From assembly GCF_026914265.1 (NCBI RefSeq), contig NC_069138.1, positions 31,174,262 through 31,238,261 on the forward strand: a stretch of DNA of 64,000 nucleotides, in the 5' to 3' direction. The notes under the pieces were generated by a model. That model was not told the DNA's origin, ran no database searches, and saw only the letters and a program-made list of their open reading frames with translations. Made by a program: the position numbers and the translations under genes. The stretch comes from Mya arenaria (lineage: Eukaryota; Mollusca; Bivalvia; Myida; Myidae). Below are positions 33,625 to 44,475 of the stretch, piece by piece (position 1 is the first letter of the stretch; each line of letters begins with the position of its first letter).

Positions 33625-36600
33625 ATGCAGTGCGGACAGAGTTTCGTGTTCCACATGTTGGTGTTGTTGACCATCGCCACTGTAGGTAAGCTTGCTTTTG
33701 TCCATATTTTTACAAAACATTCGGTTCGGCAGTTTATATCTAAAAAGAGAAAAAGTTTCCGTTATTTAAAAAAACAACAACATGTGTTTATATTGTTCTC
33801 ATCAACGATGACAAATTGAAGAATTATGGAAGAGATATATGAAAACATGAAACTTTGGTTAAAGCTGCACTCTTATAGGTTGACAGTTCTTCTTTTTTGT
33901 CTCAGAATCAGCTGATTTTGGCATCAATGCCTTCAATTCAGTCCTTTAAAATGACTCACAAAAGAACAGATCTCAATTGTTCGAAAGAATGGTCGAACAT
34001 TTCATTTTTCTTTAAGCCTTAGTAACGCTTTTGGCCATAAAACAAATTTTCGACCATAAACTTGAAACAATGCGATATATTCTTTAATCAGCCTTCTTAT
34101 GACTGGTTTCCAGACATTTACGCTAAAGTTGGCATATTCCAAAACAAAAAAATAAAAAAGTTGTCAAAACGTTATCTGTGAGACTGTCGCTTTAAAAAGT
34201 AATAGGTTTTTCCTTCGTGACCTAACAGAAACCCTTTCTCTTGACATCTAAATCAGACCATAGGGGCTGTGTGTCCAGTACATTGATCTGAGAGTTTTTC
34301 AGTTCGACCAATAGTGCCTAAACAGAAAAAGTATTACTTTAAAGTTTACTGACTCGCAGTGGGAAAAAGGGGACTTACATATTATATTTTTTAGGAATCA
34401 TGTCTTTTAACTCCGCTCGGATTCACAAACGCCCCACTTTGACGCAATTGGGGAGATACACTCCTAAACGAAGCCCGCACGGGCTGGGAAGCTGGCACTT
34501 ATCTGGTTCCAAAACGACAAGGACTACAGGTAATACATTTCGGTCGAAGCGATGTGTAGTGGTCCTTTACCAAGATTGCCTAAATCCTGTCCCTTTGGTC
34601 AACATTGGCCCCTGTGGTCATTTGTTTTACATAGTCTAATATACGGAAAATCTTCTCTAAAACAGCAATGCAAAGAGCTAAGTTATTTAATTGGCATGTA
34701 GCATTGTTTTGTTGGTCCTCAACAAAATATGTTCAAATTGTGCCACTGTGGTCATAATTGGCCCCACCCCGGGAAAATAGACGTATTTAATCATAACTTC
34801 CCTTAGGCTAGCATTCACCACTTTCTCTATCAAACACCGATCTCATTAGCAACCACAAATTTCAATTTTCTTTCTTAGCAATCTTGTCTTCCTTTAACAA
34901 TTATGGGTCTCCTTAGCAATCATCAACTTCCTTAGCAACCAATTTTCTTTCGTAGTAACCTATGACAACCTCGGCAATGGCTTGCTTCCATATAAACCAT
35001 AACATTTCCTAGCAATCATGGACCTCCTAAACAACCACTACCTTTATTAGCAACCACCTTTCAACCTCAGTATCCAATTATTTCCTTGGCAACAGCTTGC
35101 TTCCTCAGTACCATTAACCACGGCCTCCTAAGCAACCATCGACTGCCTTAGCAACCATATTTTTCTTAGAAACCAATGTCTACCTCAACTTTGGCTTGCT
35201 TCCCTATTAACCATCACATTCCCTAGCAACCATGAATCTCCTTAGCAACAATTTACTTCCTTCGCAATAATATTTTGTCGTAGAAGTCAATTTCTCCCTT
35301 GTCAATAGCTTCTTCCGTAGTTTGACCAGGTTCTCAACATTCGGAACTCCTCGGCCATTTTTTCAAAAACAACCTCGGATGTATGCCGGTACATCTGTTG
35401 AAGTAGTCCGTATTATTTTGAATAAACGCATTAATTAAATGTAGTGTTTAAGAGTTGTATTCATTGCTCTCAGTTTAATTTGATTGCCAGTGAAGTGTAT
35501 TATTGCAAACATAATTACGATTCCCAAGAGTTAAGTCATAAATTTTAACTACTAAATAAGATTACTACACGATCTATTTGCAGCGGACTTAAACGTACCA
35601 CTTTTTAAGTATGTAAACCGTCCATATACATCCGAGGTTGTTTTTGAAAAAATGGCCGAGGAGTTCCGAATGGGTTCTCAAGTGAAATATGTATTACTCA
35701 TGGGCTGTAAGCCTATAGTGAATAAACTATTGGGATGGATACTGTGCATGTATTATAAATGTATAGCACGTTGAAAACAACATGTACCGTAACATTTAAA
35801 TGGTGTTCATTTCATATTTAATTTTAAACTAAAGTAACATGTACAAAATAAAAAAGGTTCTTTCTTTGCTTTTTTGTCACGATAGTTGATGTACATCTTA
35901 AACGCTCTAACTGTTGGTGTACATTTGCCAGTCCAATCAAGCCAATGCGATTTTTTTAGAAATATTGAGATTATTAATAAAAGGTTAAAACAATTAGATG
36001 AGTTCATATCTTATAAAAAAATTAACAATTTTTGGAAGCTAATCATAATTCGTGGAATTCGAAATTGCGTTGTTCGTAAGAACACACTTAAAGGATGAGT
36101 TCAAGGATGTGAAACTAGTACGTTATTCACATTCAAGTGTCCCTCTTATAAGTTCATGCACCTGATTGATGTTATCGACAAGGGCAGACCAAGTCCTATT
36201 GCATTTAATCAATAAGGAAAATAAATGTTTCTAATTTTCACATTGGCTGGCACGTTTCCGTTACGACAAAATAATATTTCTATTGTTCTGATCAAAGATA
36301 GTTTTATTTGGTGTTTAAATGAGATATTAACAATCATGTATATAATCTCCTTAACATAAAGTATTGTTAAAGACATTTAGGTAAACATGAAACTTTGTTT
36401 AAGAATTAGAGGTTTTGACTGCGAGACCTAACAGAAACTCATTCGGCCATTTTTATCGAAAATAACATTTGGAACTCCTTGGCCATTTTTATCGAAAACA
36501 TCTTCGGATGTATGCCGGTACATCAGTATAAAAGTTGTTCGTTTTTATTTTATTTATATCATTAATTAAATGTTTTAGTTTGTATTTATTGATCTAAGTT

Positions 36601-38447
36601 TAAATTGATTGCCAGTGAAGGGTATTATTGCAAACATAATAACGATTCCCAAGAGTTACGTCCCATTAAGTTTAACTACTAAATTAAATTACTACGTGAT
36701 CTGCATGCAGCGAACTTAAAACATACCGATTTCTGAGTATGTAAACCGTCCATATACAACTGAGGTTGTTCTCGATAAAAATGTCCGAGGAGCTCCCATT
36801 GAACAGAAACTCTTTCTCTGGACAAACAGAACACATGTATCGCTTTATACCCAGGTCATTGGTCCGAGAGTGATTCAGTTCGACCTATAGTCAGCGGGGA
36901 AAAGGGGGCTTACGTATACATCTTTCAGGAATCGAGACTTATACCCCTGCTCGGACTCATCACCGTCCCACAAGGGTGCAAGGTGCTAAAGGAAACCCAC
37001 ACGCCCCCGGAAATTGGCAGCCCGTGTCCTGGTGCCAGTGTGGCCACACCGGATGTGCCTGCTGCGAGGACAGTTTGGCCAGCCTCAAAAATAAAAAGTT
37101 TCATCTAAACGGTGGGTTTTCGCTTAAATGTTTACAGTGAAAGATAACTTGGGCTATTTACAGTGAAATAACGTTAAGAAGCATCAACGATTAACACTGG
37201 AAATATATAGCAGTGCCTTTCACCCAATTATCGCCCAGTAATTTAAAGCTTCGTATATCTAAAACGTCTTAAAATATGCATTGGCAACGAAATATAATAT
37301 ATATATAGTTCCATAGTTGTAACTAAATTATAAGGTATTTCATTTTTTTGCAGCTTGTATTACTGTGGATTGGAATTCGGCCACAGATGCATACTCTGTT
37401 GTTCTCTCCGTCAATGGCCGGACGCTGTACCACACCATTACCAATAGTACGTGAGGTGCATTGGGTATACATGTAGATCCGGTATCAAATGAGCTTAAAA
37501 ATCCGAAAAAGCAAACTGATCATAATTTTGCTTTGATTGATCTTTCAAACACCATAAACACTACTAAAAGTGTCTGATTTATCTACACTGCAACACATGC
37601 TTTGATACTAGGATAGATTTCGGGTCGCACTGCTCATTAGAGATAATGCGAAACATTACTTTACGAGTACACACACGAGTGAGCTACTTTGTGTGCACTA
37701 CGTCATCAAGTTATGTGTACATTGTTCAAGTTTAATTCGAATCTTCAGAGATGTTGCGAAACACTACTAGTACGGGGACCTGTACGAGTGAGCTTCTTTG
37801 TGTACACTACGTCATGAAATCCATGCATTTTTACTACTGTTTGCAAACTAACTTAATATTAACATATTTTGCAGCCAAGCCTACCAAATCATTTTTTTCA
37901 AACGTGCTCAAAAATCAGTTAAACAGAACGCGACTGCAATTCAACTTTGCACCGAAAAGGCAGCCAATTCTAATGTCCGAAGCCACCGTTGAGGCGATAC
38001 AAATTGGCTGCCTTTTCGGTACAAAGTTGAATTGCAGTCGCGTTCTGTTTAACTGATTTTTGAGCACGTTTGGCTGAGTTTATTTGATAAGCAGTTGTAC
38101 ATTGTGAAAAATTGTGAACCTGAATGACATGCTCGATAGCACGATGGAAGTGATTTATTCAAGTATAAGCAAACCTACAATATCAAGTTATTAGTGGCAT
38201 TTTGCAAACGATTTCAAACTCAACCATAGCATGTATACGAAGCTAAACATACATTTACAAGCACACGTCGTGTGTCGCAACAGGTTTATCCCCCCTCTTT
38301 TCAGTGCCTTCGAGCACCATGGAAACATGTGTGCCAGCGACCCGCATGGATGTGAAGGGAGAGATCTGCTTTCGTTTCTATAACTTCGATCAAGGGACGG
38401 GGAACTTGTGCGCCTCATTGGAGGCGGAAATAGAGATAGAGGTCTGA
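33625..38447 (+). CDS. DUF4773-like secreted protein, composite of copies a and b
   Basis: Exon 1 (33625-33685) is a signal peptide ('MQCGQSFVFHMLVLLTIATVG', split phase 1). Exons 36929-37111, 37354-37446 and 38305-38447 encode the mature protein in matching phases: 'WCQCGHTGCACCED', then 'ITVDWNSATDAYSVVLSVNG', then 'METC...EICFRFYNFDQGTG...NLCASLEAE' to TGA. Spliced together they give 159 residues. The pattern CxCx4CxCC, a beta-rich 'LSVNG' strand, 'CFRFYNF' and a final Cys before an acidic end resembles the DUF4773 family of small secreted arthropod and mollusc proteins; function is unknown. Comparison with copy c shows that exon 1 and exons 2-4 come from two adjacent paralogs. Confidence 0.6.
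33859..34195 (+). mobile_element. MITE family 2 copy in intron 1 of copy a
   Basis: TTAA plus 'agctgcactcttat' on the left and 'ctgtgagactgtcgctttaa' on the right, with the inner arm 'aaaaagttgtcaaaacgtt' as in 23295-23645. Copies b and c show no insertion here. Confidence 0.75.
34395..34529 (+). pseudogene. Diverged exon 2 of copy a (exon 2a), lacking the cysteine cluster
   Basis: Splice sites are intact ('tttttag|ga', 'acag|gtaata'), and the length (135 nt) keeps the phase. The first half aligns with exon 2 of copies b and c ('PHGLGSW' against 'PHGLGKW'), but the CxC...CxCC core is replaced by a Lys/Thr tail. Spliced between exon 1 and exon 2b it would add 45 residues without a frameshift (204-residue product). 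It may be a decayed exon or an optional cassette. Confidence 0.5.
34800..35330 (+). repeat. Degenerate 'CTTAGCAACCA' repeat tract
   Basis: Irregular 20-30-bp units of the type 'ccttagcaaccat' with higher-order structure ('ttggcaacagcttgcttcc'). The same tract occurs upstream of copy c (41516-41760), marking the 5' boundary of the duplicated unit. Confidence 0.7.
35338..35672 (+). mobile_element. MULE-like MITE with 9-bp target duplication
   Basis: The terminal inverted repeats are perfect over 47 bp, starting 'cattcggaactcctcggcc'. Direct repeats 'ggttctcaa' at 35329-35337 and 35673-35681 flank it. The equivalent site near copy c ('ggtactcaagtgag', about 41751) is empty. Long TIRs and a 9-bp duplication are the Mutator-superfamily pattern. 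No protein coding. Confidence 0.85.
35682..36300. other. Remnant of the 5' region of copy b, promoter and exon 1 missing
   Basis: 'cattcaagtgtccctctta' (36130) aligns with 42303 upstream of copy c, and the text from about 36300 aligns with intron 1 of copy c (42835). The roughly 450 bp between, which in copy c hold the TATA box and exon 1, are absent here. Confidence 0.6.
36441..36801 (+). mobile_element. Second MULE-like MITE, flanked by 'aacagaaactc'
   Basis: It is related to 35338-35672 ('catttggaactccttggcc' and '...gtccgaggagctcccattg'), with an extra partial end copy on the left. Direct repeats of 11 bp lie at 36430-36440 and 36802-36812. Copies a (34225) and c (42950) lack the insert. 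Confidence 0.75.
36929..38447 (+). CDS. Copy b: exons 2-4 of the DUF4773-like gene
   Basis: All splice sites match those of copy c: 'ctttcag|ga...aac g|gtgggt', 'ttttgcag|ct...aata|gtacgt' and 'cttttcag|tg...gtc tga'. Nine cysteines of the mature protein are conserved (five in exon 2, one in exon 3, three in exon 4). Without its own exon 1 this unit has no start or signal peptide and depends on exon 1 of copy a. Confidence 0.65.
37899..38072. repeat. 71-bp near-perfect palindrome in intron 3 of copy b
   Basis: Arms 37899-37969 and 38002-38072 are reverse complements with about one mismatch and a 32-base spacer ('ctaatgtccgaagccacc...'). Copy c keeps only the right arm (about 44047-44120); its left side has unrelated sequence ('aagtgcgacatcat'). 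Confidence 0.9.
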
Positions 38448-38987
38448 GGCGATTGAATTTCTTTAATGATACATTTTCCCCATGAATGACTATGACACGT
38501 ACTGCGGGAGTTCAAATAATGCATTTGTAAATTTGATCAACACTAGTTCCAATAGTAAAAATAGTTGGCTTGAAAACGTTTTATGCAATTATCTGAATGA
38601 TGTTTTTTTTTTAATTTCTAGCGTACAGAATTTATTACGACTGGAGTTAAAACATACATATTCCAGTGAAAGTTTTAACTTCATTTTTTTTAAATTCATT
38701 CTGCAGTTACAGTATAAATAATTACCATATATGACTGTTGTTGTTTTCTTCAGGATCTAAAGGAAATCATTGCGATAAATTACGGCTGTTTTCGGATTGG
38801 AACACGGCCTGAGTTAACACAAAACAGATCCGAATAGAATCACGTGCATGGAGTACGGATTTTCGTGCAATATAGAAACGACGACAGATAGAAAATCATC
38901 TTTTTTATGAGATATTTATATTTATATTATTTCTATGTTTTGTTTTTTTAACACTTCGGCACAACGGTTGCTACTGACCAACACCGG
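38448..38987. other. 3' flank of copy b
   Basis: It aligns with 44476-45050 downstream of copy c, including 'ggaaatcatt.cgataaatta' and 'gaatagaatcacgtg'. It probably contains the 3' UTR. No separate gene seen. Confidence 0.5.
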
Positions 38988-39411
38988 GACCCAATATATC
39001 ACGAAAATACTTAAGTCAAAACTCAAACTCAATCTCAACTCATTTTACCATATAACATCAAAATGTATTGAGAAAAATATATGTTTTTACACATTTTAAA
39101 GCCGCATTCTCTCATTGAATATGTTGATTGAAACCTTGTGTCTTGATACCAATGGAAAAATATTCTACCGCCAAAAATGTACTTGAGTACAAATCAGTGT
39201 CATTTGACATTTACTCAAGTAAAGTTTTTGCTATAGAATAAGTTTTCATTTGAATATTGTCAAAATCTTTCAATAACACATTCAATGAGAAAATGCGTTT
39301 TCAAAAAGTATAAAAAACATGCAATATTTTAAAGGATATTATGTTTTATATGGTGAAATGAGTTGAGACTGAGTTTGAGATTTGACTTTAGTATTTTCAT
39401 GATATTGGGTC
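38988..39411. mobile_element. Fold-back element with long inverted repeats and an empty paralogous site
   Basis: The ends 'gacccaatatatcacgaaaa' and '...ttttcatgatattgggtc' pair, and the inverted homology continues over 'actcaatctcaactcattt' for about 70 bp. CGG at 38985-38987 and 39412-39414 may be a 3-bp target duplication. The same position after copy c (45045-45052, 'cccgggactttta') is uninterrupted. An interior inverted pair ('ccgcattctctcattgaat' and its mate) nests inside. Confidence 0.8.
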
Positions 39412-39732
39412 CGGAACTTTTATTGAAACACCTGATATATCTAATTTCCATGTTTAAACGGATATACTCTCCGCTTTTCAACAGTTGAAAATCTTACATA
39501 AACTAAAGATTGTTCACGATTTCAATAAAACTTCCAACATACTATATCGATGTTATTTTAAAAAATCGTATTTTGATATCACTGCAAATGTTTTTATCGC
39601 GTCTATATTAGTAAGAATAGTGTACGGGTGTGCAAATATAAAATGTACGTTATAAATGTGAAACTCTACTACACCTATTACATCTAAGGGTCCTTCAATA
39701 TTCATTCCACAGTGAAATGAATACTCAAACGT

Positions 39733-41395
39733 CAGTTGAAAAACGGTCAAATGTGGTCATCAAACATGAGAAACTTAGTGGAATCAAACAACCAATTAAC
39801 TGTACTCGAGGTTTATAAGTGTCTACCCTCACCTCGTTTGGCTCTACAGACATCCATGCCAGACATTGGCCTGAGTCTTCGCTCACCGATGAACTACATA
39901 ACATTCTCAGAGGAAGGTGTTCGAAAACACGTATCAGATCTAAAACCACACCATCCTGTAGCACCATACAAACTACGTAATTTTCAGGCTTCGCTAACTA
40001 ATTGCATAATACCAACCGTTCTAAATTCAGCCAATGGCATAAAAATATTTTGTTATCAAATTAAACCTGAAAACTGCCATCCCGTTACCCTCACTTTCGC
40101 CACATGCAATACATAAGAGTAGATAGGTAGCAGCTAAATTATGAAAAACATAGACCGTCACCAAATCCTCACAGATGCCCAGCATGGCTTTTGTACAAGA
40201 AGATCAGGTGATACATAGCTTTTACTTACCATCCAGGACCTAGCCAACGCTATTGACAACATGGGTCAGTCACATGTTATCTTGTTGGATGTTTCCAAGA
40301 CTTTCGATGATGAGACCCACCAACGCCTCTTTTTCAAGTTTTTAAATAGTAGGTAACAACTTACCCAGTTGGATCAGCAGCTTCCCCAAGGTCTCAATCA
40401 ACAAGTGTGTCTACAGGGGAATACGTCTACACAATCGCCATCATGAATGACCAGCTAGGCTCTTCACCGAAGAATGTTTGCTCTATCGCTAGAAGATAAT
40501 TATGCAGCAAGACCTTGATGGCTTCCAAAGATGGGAGAAGGATGGGATTATGGAATTATATCTCCTGATTTGCCTGTTCATGCATGTAACGAACAAACAC
40601 GGACATACACTAAAAGACGTCGAAACAGCAAAAGATTCAGGCCTCCGAATAGCCACAAACCTTTTAATTAAGCCATACTATTACTGTCACCTGAAAAGCC
40701 AACAAAACCCGATTCAACCTTCAACGTAATACTCAATCGAAGACCAAGGGGCTCTGCTATACCCTGATGTTGCAACTCATCTGGGGCCGTATTCAATAAG
40801 CATCTTAGTGAATATTTTCATCTTAGTGAATATTTTGTAATTTTTGACAATAATTATTTTTAATACCCTCTACCTTTATATTGCTAAGACCATTTTCTTG
40901 CTTATTTTCATATTTTTGGTGGATAAACATTGTCCATTTTCTAAAAAACCAAATTAGAAAAAATGACAATTTGTTATTTAGATAAAAATTGTTACTAAGG
41001 TGCTTATTGAATACGGCCCCTGGGACCCTTTAACGAATACCAACATTTGGAAGCGAGTTGAGGTGCAGCGTAAATCTGCAAGAATGGTATTCTCTGGCTA
41101 CAAACGAATCAGAGCATCTCATTCATCCTTTTATGCAGCAACTCCAGTGACCGACCCCTCAGGACATGAGCGAAGAGCGAAGGGCGACGGTAACGACGAT
41201 GTGTCGCATAGTGTACAATACGGTTGATGTCCCCATAAATAATTTAATACCTATCAACACTGTTCGAGACCACGGACTTGCCTGTTTGGCCCCATTCGCA
41301 AGAACAATGTGCTATCAGAAGTCATCCTTCCCAGAAACATTCCGAGTAAAAGCTGTCCCACCATCGACAGCTTTTATAGGGAAGTACTGACTGTC
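39733..41395 (+). mobile_element. Degraded LINE (CR1/L2-like) fragment 1
   Basis: Translated pieces include 'VRKHVSDLKPHHPVAP', 'HQILTDAQHGFCTRRSGDT', 'LANAIDNMGQSHVILLDVSK' and 'DLDGFQRWEKDGIME', typical of the reverse transcriptase and thumb of CR1/L2-type non-LTR retrotransposons. Many stops and frameshifts, no 5' part, no poly(A) or simple-repeat tail seen. It is interrupted by a MITE at 40784-41019. It lies directly downstream of copy b; its counterpart follows copy c. Confidence 0.75.
40784..41019. mobile_element. 236-bp MITE inserted in the LINE
   Basis: The termini 'gggccgtattcaataagc' and 'gcttattgaatacggccc' are exact inverses. CTG at 40781-40783 and 41020-41022 is duplicated. Removing one copy restores the LINE text 'atc tgg gac cct' (I-W-D-P), the expected RT sequence, so the boundaries are firm. 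Interior AT-rich, non-coding. Confidence 0.9.
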
Positions 41396-41515
41396 AACTT
41401 TCGCTAGACTTAATATAAGCGTTATTGCCAACATAATTATTACATACTGAATATTTTTTTATTTATTTCTTTACTAAATAAATTATAAAAAACTGGAAAA
41501 TATGAATCAATAACC

Positions 41516-41760
41516 ACAAGTTTCTTAAGCAACCACCTTTTGTCACAGTATGCAATGATAAACTTGGAAATAGCCTTCTTCCTTAGTTCCCTTAACAACC
41601 ATCAACTGCCTAAGCAACCATATGTTTTCTAAGTAACCAAAACCTACTTCAACTATGGATATGCATTTCCTTAGCACTTCCTTCGCAACGACATTTTGTC
41701 TTAGCAGCCAATTTCTTCCTTGACAATAGCTTGTTTTTGTAGTTTGACTAGGTACTCAAG
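41516..41760 (+). repeat. Degenerate 'CTTAGCAACCA' repeat tract upstream of copy c
   Basis: Paralogous to 34800-35330 ('aacaaccatcaactgcctaa', 'agcaaccatat'), and shorter. Confidence 0.65.
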
Positions 41761-42374
41761 TGAGCGGTATATAGTGCCATTTAGGTCCTCTTGCTATTTG
41801 ATTAGCACAATTTTGCAGATGTGAAACACATTCTTGTTTTTGTATTGTTCTGAGAAAATAGATTTCTATTAGCTTGTCTTTTTAGGAAGGAAATATGTCG
41901 AGATATTGTGCCGGCGGCGTTTTGCAAAAGATGTCATGGCAATAATTGTTGACTGAGACAATACACACATGTGCAGTGAGGCCCGTAATTTTTGCTTTTA
42001 CAATTGTTGAGTTGCCCTTCTTTTTTCAGACCAACGTTGAAATTCTTGTTTGCTCCTCTGCACACATGTTTCCCATCTTATGGTGTAAAGAGCGGACGGT
42101 TCTTATGGCAATATAACACAAGCAAGTGTGAGGACCCTTTTTGTTTAAACATGAACACGTTTTAGTGAGCACCATTTCGTCTTCTCACGGTAGTTGATTA
42201 AGAACGGACTATTTCATGACAGCTCGTGCTATTTGTCAGAAATGTTGAGATTTAAAATGAAAGGTGCAGGATCGTTAGAAGGATGGGCAAATAGTGAGAC
42301 ATTCAAGTGTCCACTTTCATTTTTACGTCACTGATAAAATCGGCCAGGGCGTATATTTTGCATCCTGTTTTAAG

Positions 42375-42492
42375 TTATATATAATGTATGAGGATGCTGT
42401 GTTTGGACAAAGTGATAAGAACGTGATTAAAGACGTCGCTAACGGAAAATAGTGTAACTTGATTTGTTTTAAGAGAGAGATAGTATATCGCA
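42375..42492 (+). promoter_or_regulatory. Core promoter and 5' UTR of copy c
   Basis: A TATA-like 'ttatatataa' (about 42375-42384) is followed by 'gtatgaggatgctgtgttt', which is conserved with copy a, and by a short leader to the ATG at 42493. Conservation between paralogs supports the start choice. Confidence 0.6.
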
Positions 42493-44475
42493 ATGCAGTG
42501 TGGTCAAAGTTTCATGTTTAACATAATTGTGTTGTGGACAACGGCCATAGAAGGTGAGCTTGCGTATATCCATTTTGAGCAAAACTTGACATCCGGTTCG
42601 TCGGTTAATATTTAAAAGTAAAACTGATTATGTTATGTAGAAAATATATAGAGGATATTTGTTTGCTTCAGTGTAAGATCGTAATTTCGAAACAGTCAAA
42701 AATATCAAATATATTTTATATATTATTAGATATTTTCAGTGTTTGAAACAGTGAAATATCCAAAAAATACTGGTAAATGCCTATAAACCACCGGGAGGAA
42801 TATAATGAATGTTTATATGGTTCTTGAACGTGTTTTTATTTGGTGTTGTAATCATGTACATAATCTCCTTAAACTAATGTCTTTCTATGACATTTATGTA
42901 TACATGAAACAAAGTGTAAAAGGAATAGGTTTTTGCTGTGGAACCTAACAGGGGCTCTTTCACAAAACACAAGTACTGGTTTCTACTAAGGACATTGGTC
43001 TGAGACTGATTCAGTTCGCCTCCACAAAAGAGTATAAACTGAACTTAACCGAGAGGAGATGGCTTACATATTATATTTTTCAGGAATCGAGCCTTTTTCC
43101 TCTGTTCGGAATCATCACCGTCAAACTAGGGTGCAATTGAGTTCATGGACTCCAAAAGGAAACCCGCACGGGCTCGGAAAATGGCAGCCCTCGTCCTGGT
43201 GCCAGTGTCACCTCACTGGATGTGCATGCTGCGAGGACAGCCTGGCCAGCCTCAAAAACAGAAAGTTCCATCTCAACGGTGGGTATTCGCTTAAATATTT
43301 ACAGTGAAAGAAAGTTATGAAGCATCAACGATTAACACTGGAAATATGTTGCAGTGCCATTCACCCAATCACCGCCCAATAAAGGTTTACATTTAACGCG
43401 TTTAAAATGTGCCTTCGCATCAAAATAAACGTTCCTTGGTTGTAACTAAATTATAAGGTATGGCATTTCACCTTTTTGCAGCTTGTCTTACTGTGGATTG
43501 GAATTCAGCCACTGATGCGTACTCCGTTGTTCTCTCCGTCAATGGCCGAACGCTGTACCACACCAATACCAAAAGTACGTGAGCTTCATTTTGGGTATAA
43601 AGCAAACTGTTAGGCTATTAATATTGTTTCGAATTGATCCTTTTAACAACAGAAACACTACAAAGAGTTTCTGATTTATCTACACTGCAACACATGCTTT
43701 GATACTAGGATAGAGGTTTGGGTCGCACTGCTCATTAGAGATGTTGCGAAACATTACTTTACGAGTGCACACACGAGTGAGCTACTTTGTGTGCACTACG
43801 TCATCAAGTTATGTGTACATTATTCAAGTTTAATTCGAATCTTCAGAGATGTTATGAAACACTACTAGTACGGGGACCTGTACTAGTGAGCTTATTTGTG
43901 TGCACTACGTCATGAAATCCATGCATTTTTACTAAGTACTGTTTGCAAACTAACTTAATATTTACAAATTTTGCAGCCAAGACTACCAAATCAATTTCAA
44001 AGTGCGACATCATTTTAATGTCCGAAGCCACCGTTAAGGGGATACAAATTGGCTGCCTTTTCGGTGCAAAGTTGAATTGCAGTCGCGTTCTGTTTAACTG
44101 ATTGTTCAGCACGCTTGGCTAAGTTTATTTGATAAACAGTTGAACATTGTAAAAATGACATGCTAGATAGCTCGATGAAAGTGATTTATGCAAGTATCAG
44201 CGAGCCTACAATTACAAGTTTGTGACATTTTGCGAACGATTTTAAACTCAACTATAGCATGTATACGAAGCTACACATACATTTACAAGCACACGTCGTG
44301 TGTCGCAACAGGTTTATCTCTCCTCTTTTCAGTGCCTTCGAGCACCATGGAAACATGTGTGCCAGCGACCCGCATGAATGCGAAGGGAGAGATCTGCTTT
44401 CGTTTTTATAACTTCGATCAAGGGACGGGGAACTTGTGCGCCTCATTGGAGGCGGAAATAGAGATAGAGGTCTGA
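42493..44475 (+). CDS. Copy c: complete DUF4773-like secreted cysteine-rich protein
   Basis: Four exons, 42493-42553, 43084-43278, 43482-43574 and 44333-44475, all in phase 1, give 163 residues. Residues 1-20 form a signal peptide ('MQCGQSFMFNIIVLWTTAIEG'). A basic, His-rich stretch follows, then the cluster 'WCQCHLTGCACCED' near residue 70, a beta-strand region 'VDWNSATDAYSVVLSVNG', and a C-terminal part with three cysteines ('METC', 'EICFRFYNF', 'NLCASLEAE') ending 'IEIEV'. No membrane anchor, so it should be secreted, with nine mature cysteines for disulfides. This resembles DUF4773, a family without known biochemical role. It is the only whole copy in the cluster and has its own TATA-type promoter. 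Confidence 0.7.

Noticed and set aside
37751-38056. 101-residue open frame in intron 3 of copy b
   Set aside because: It runs through both arms of the palindrome; a by-product of the inverted repeat, not a gene.
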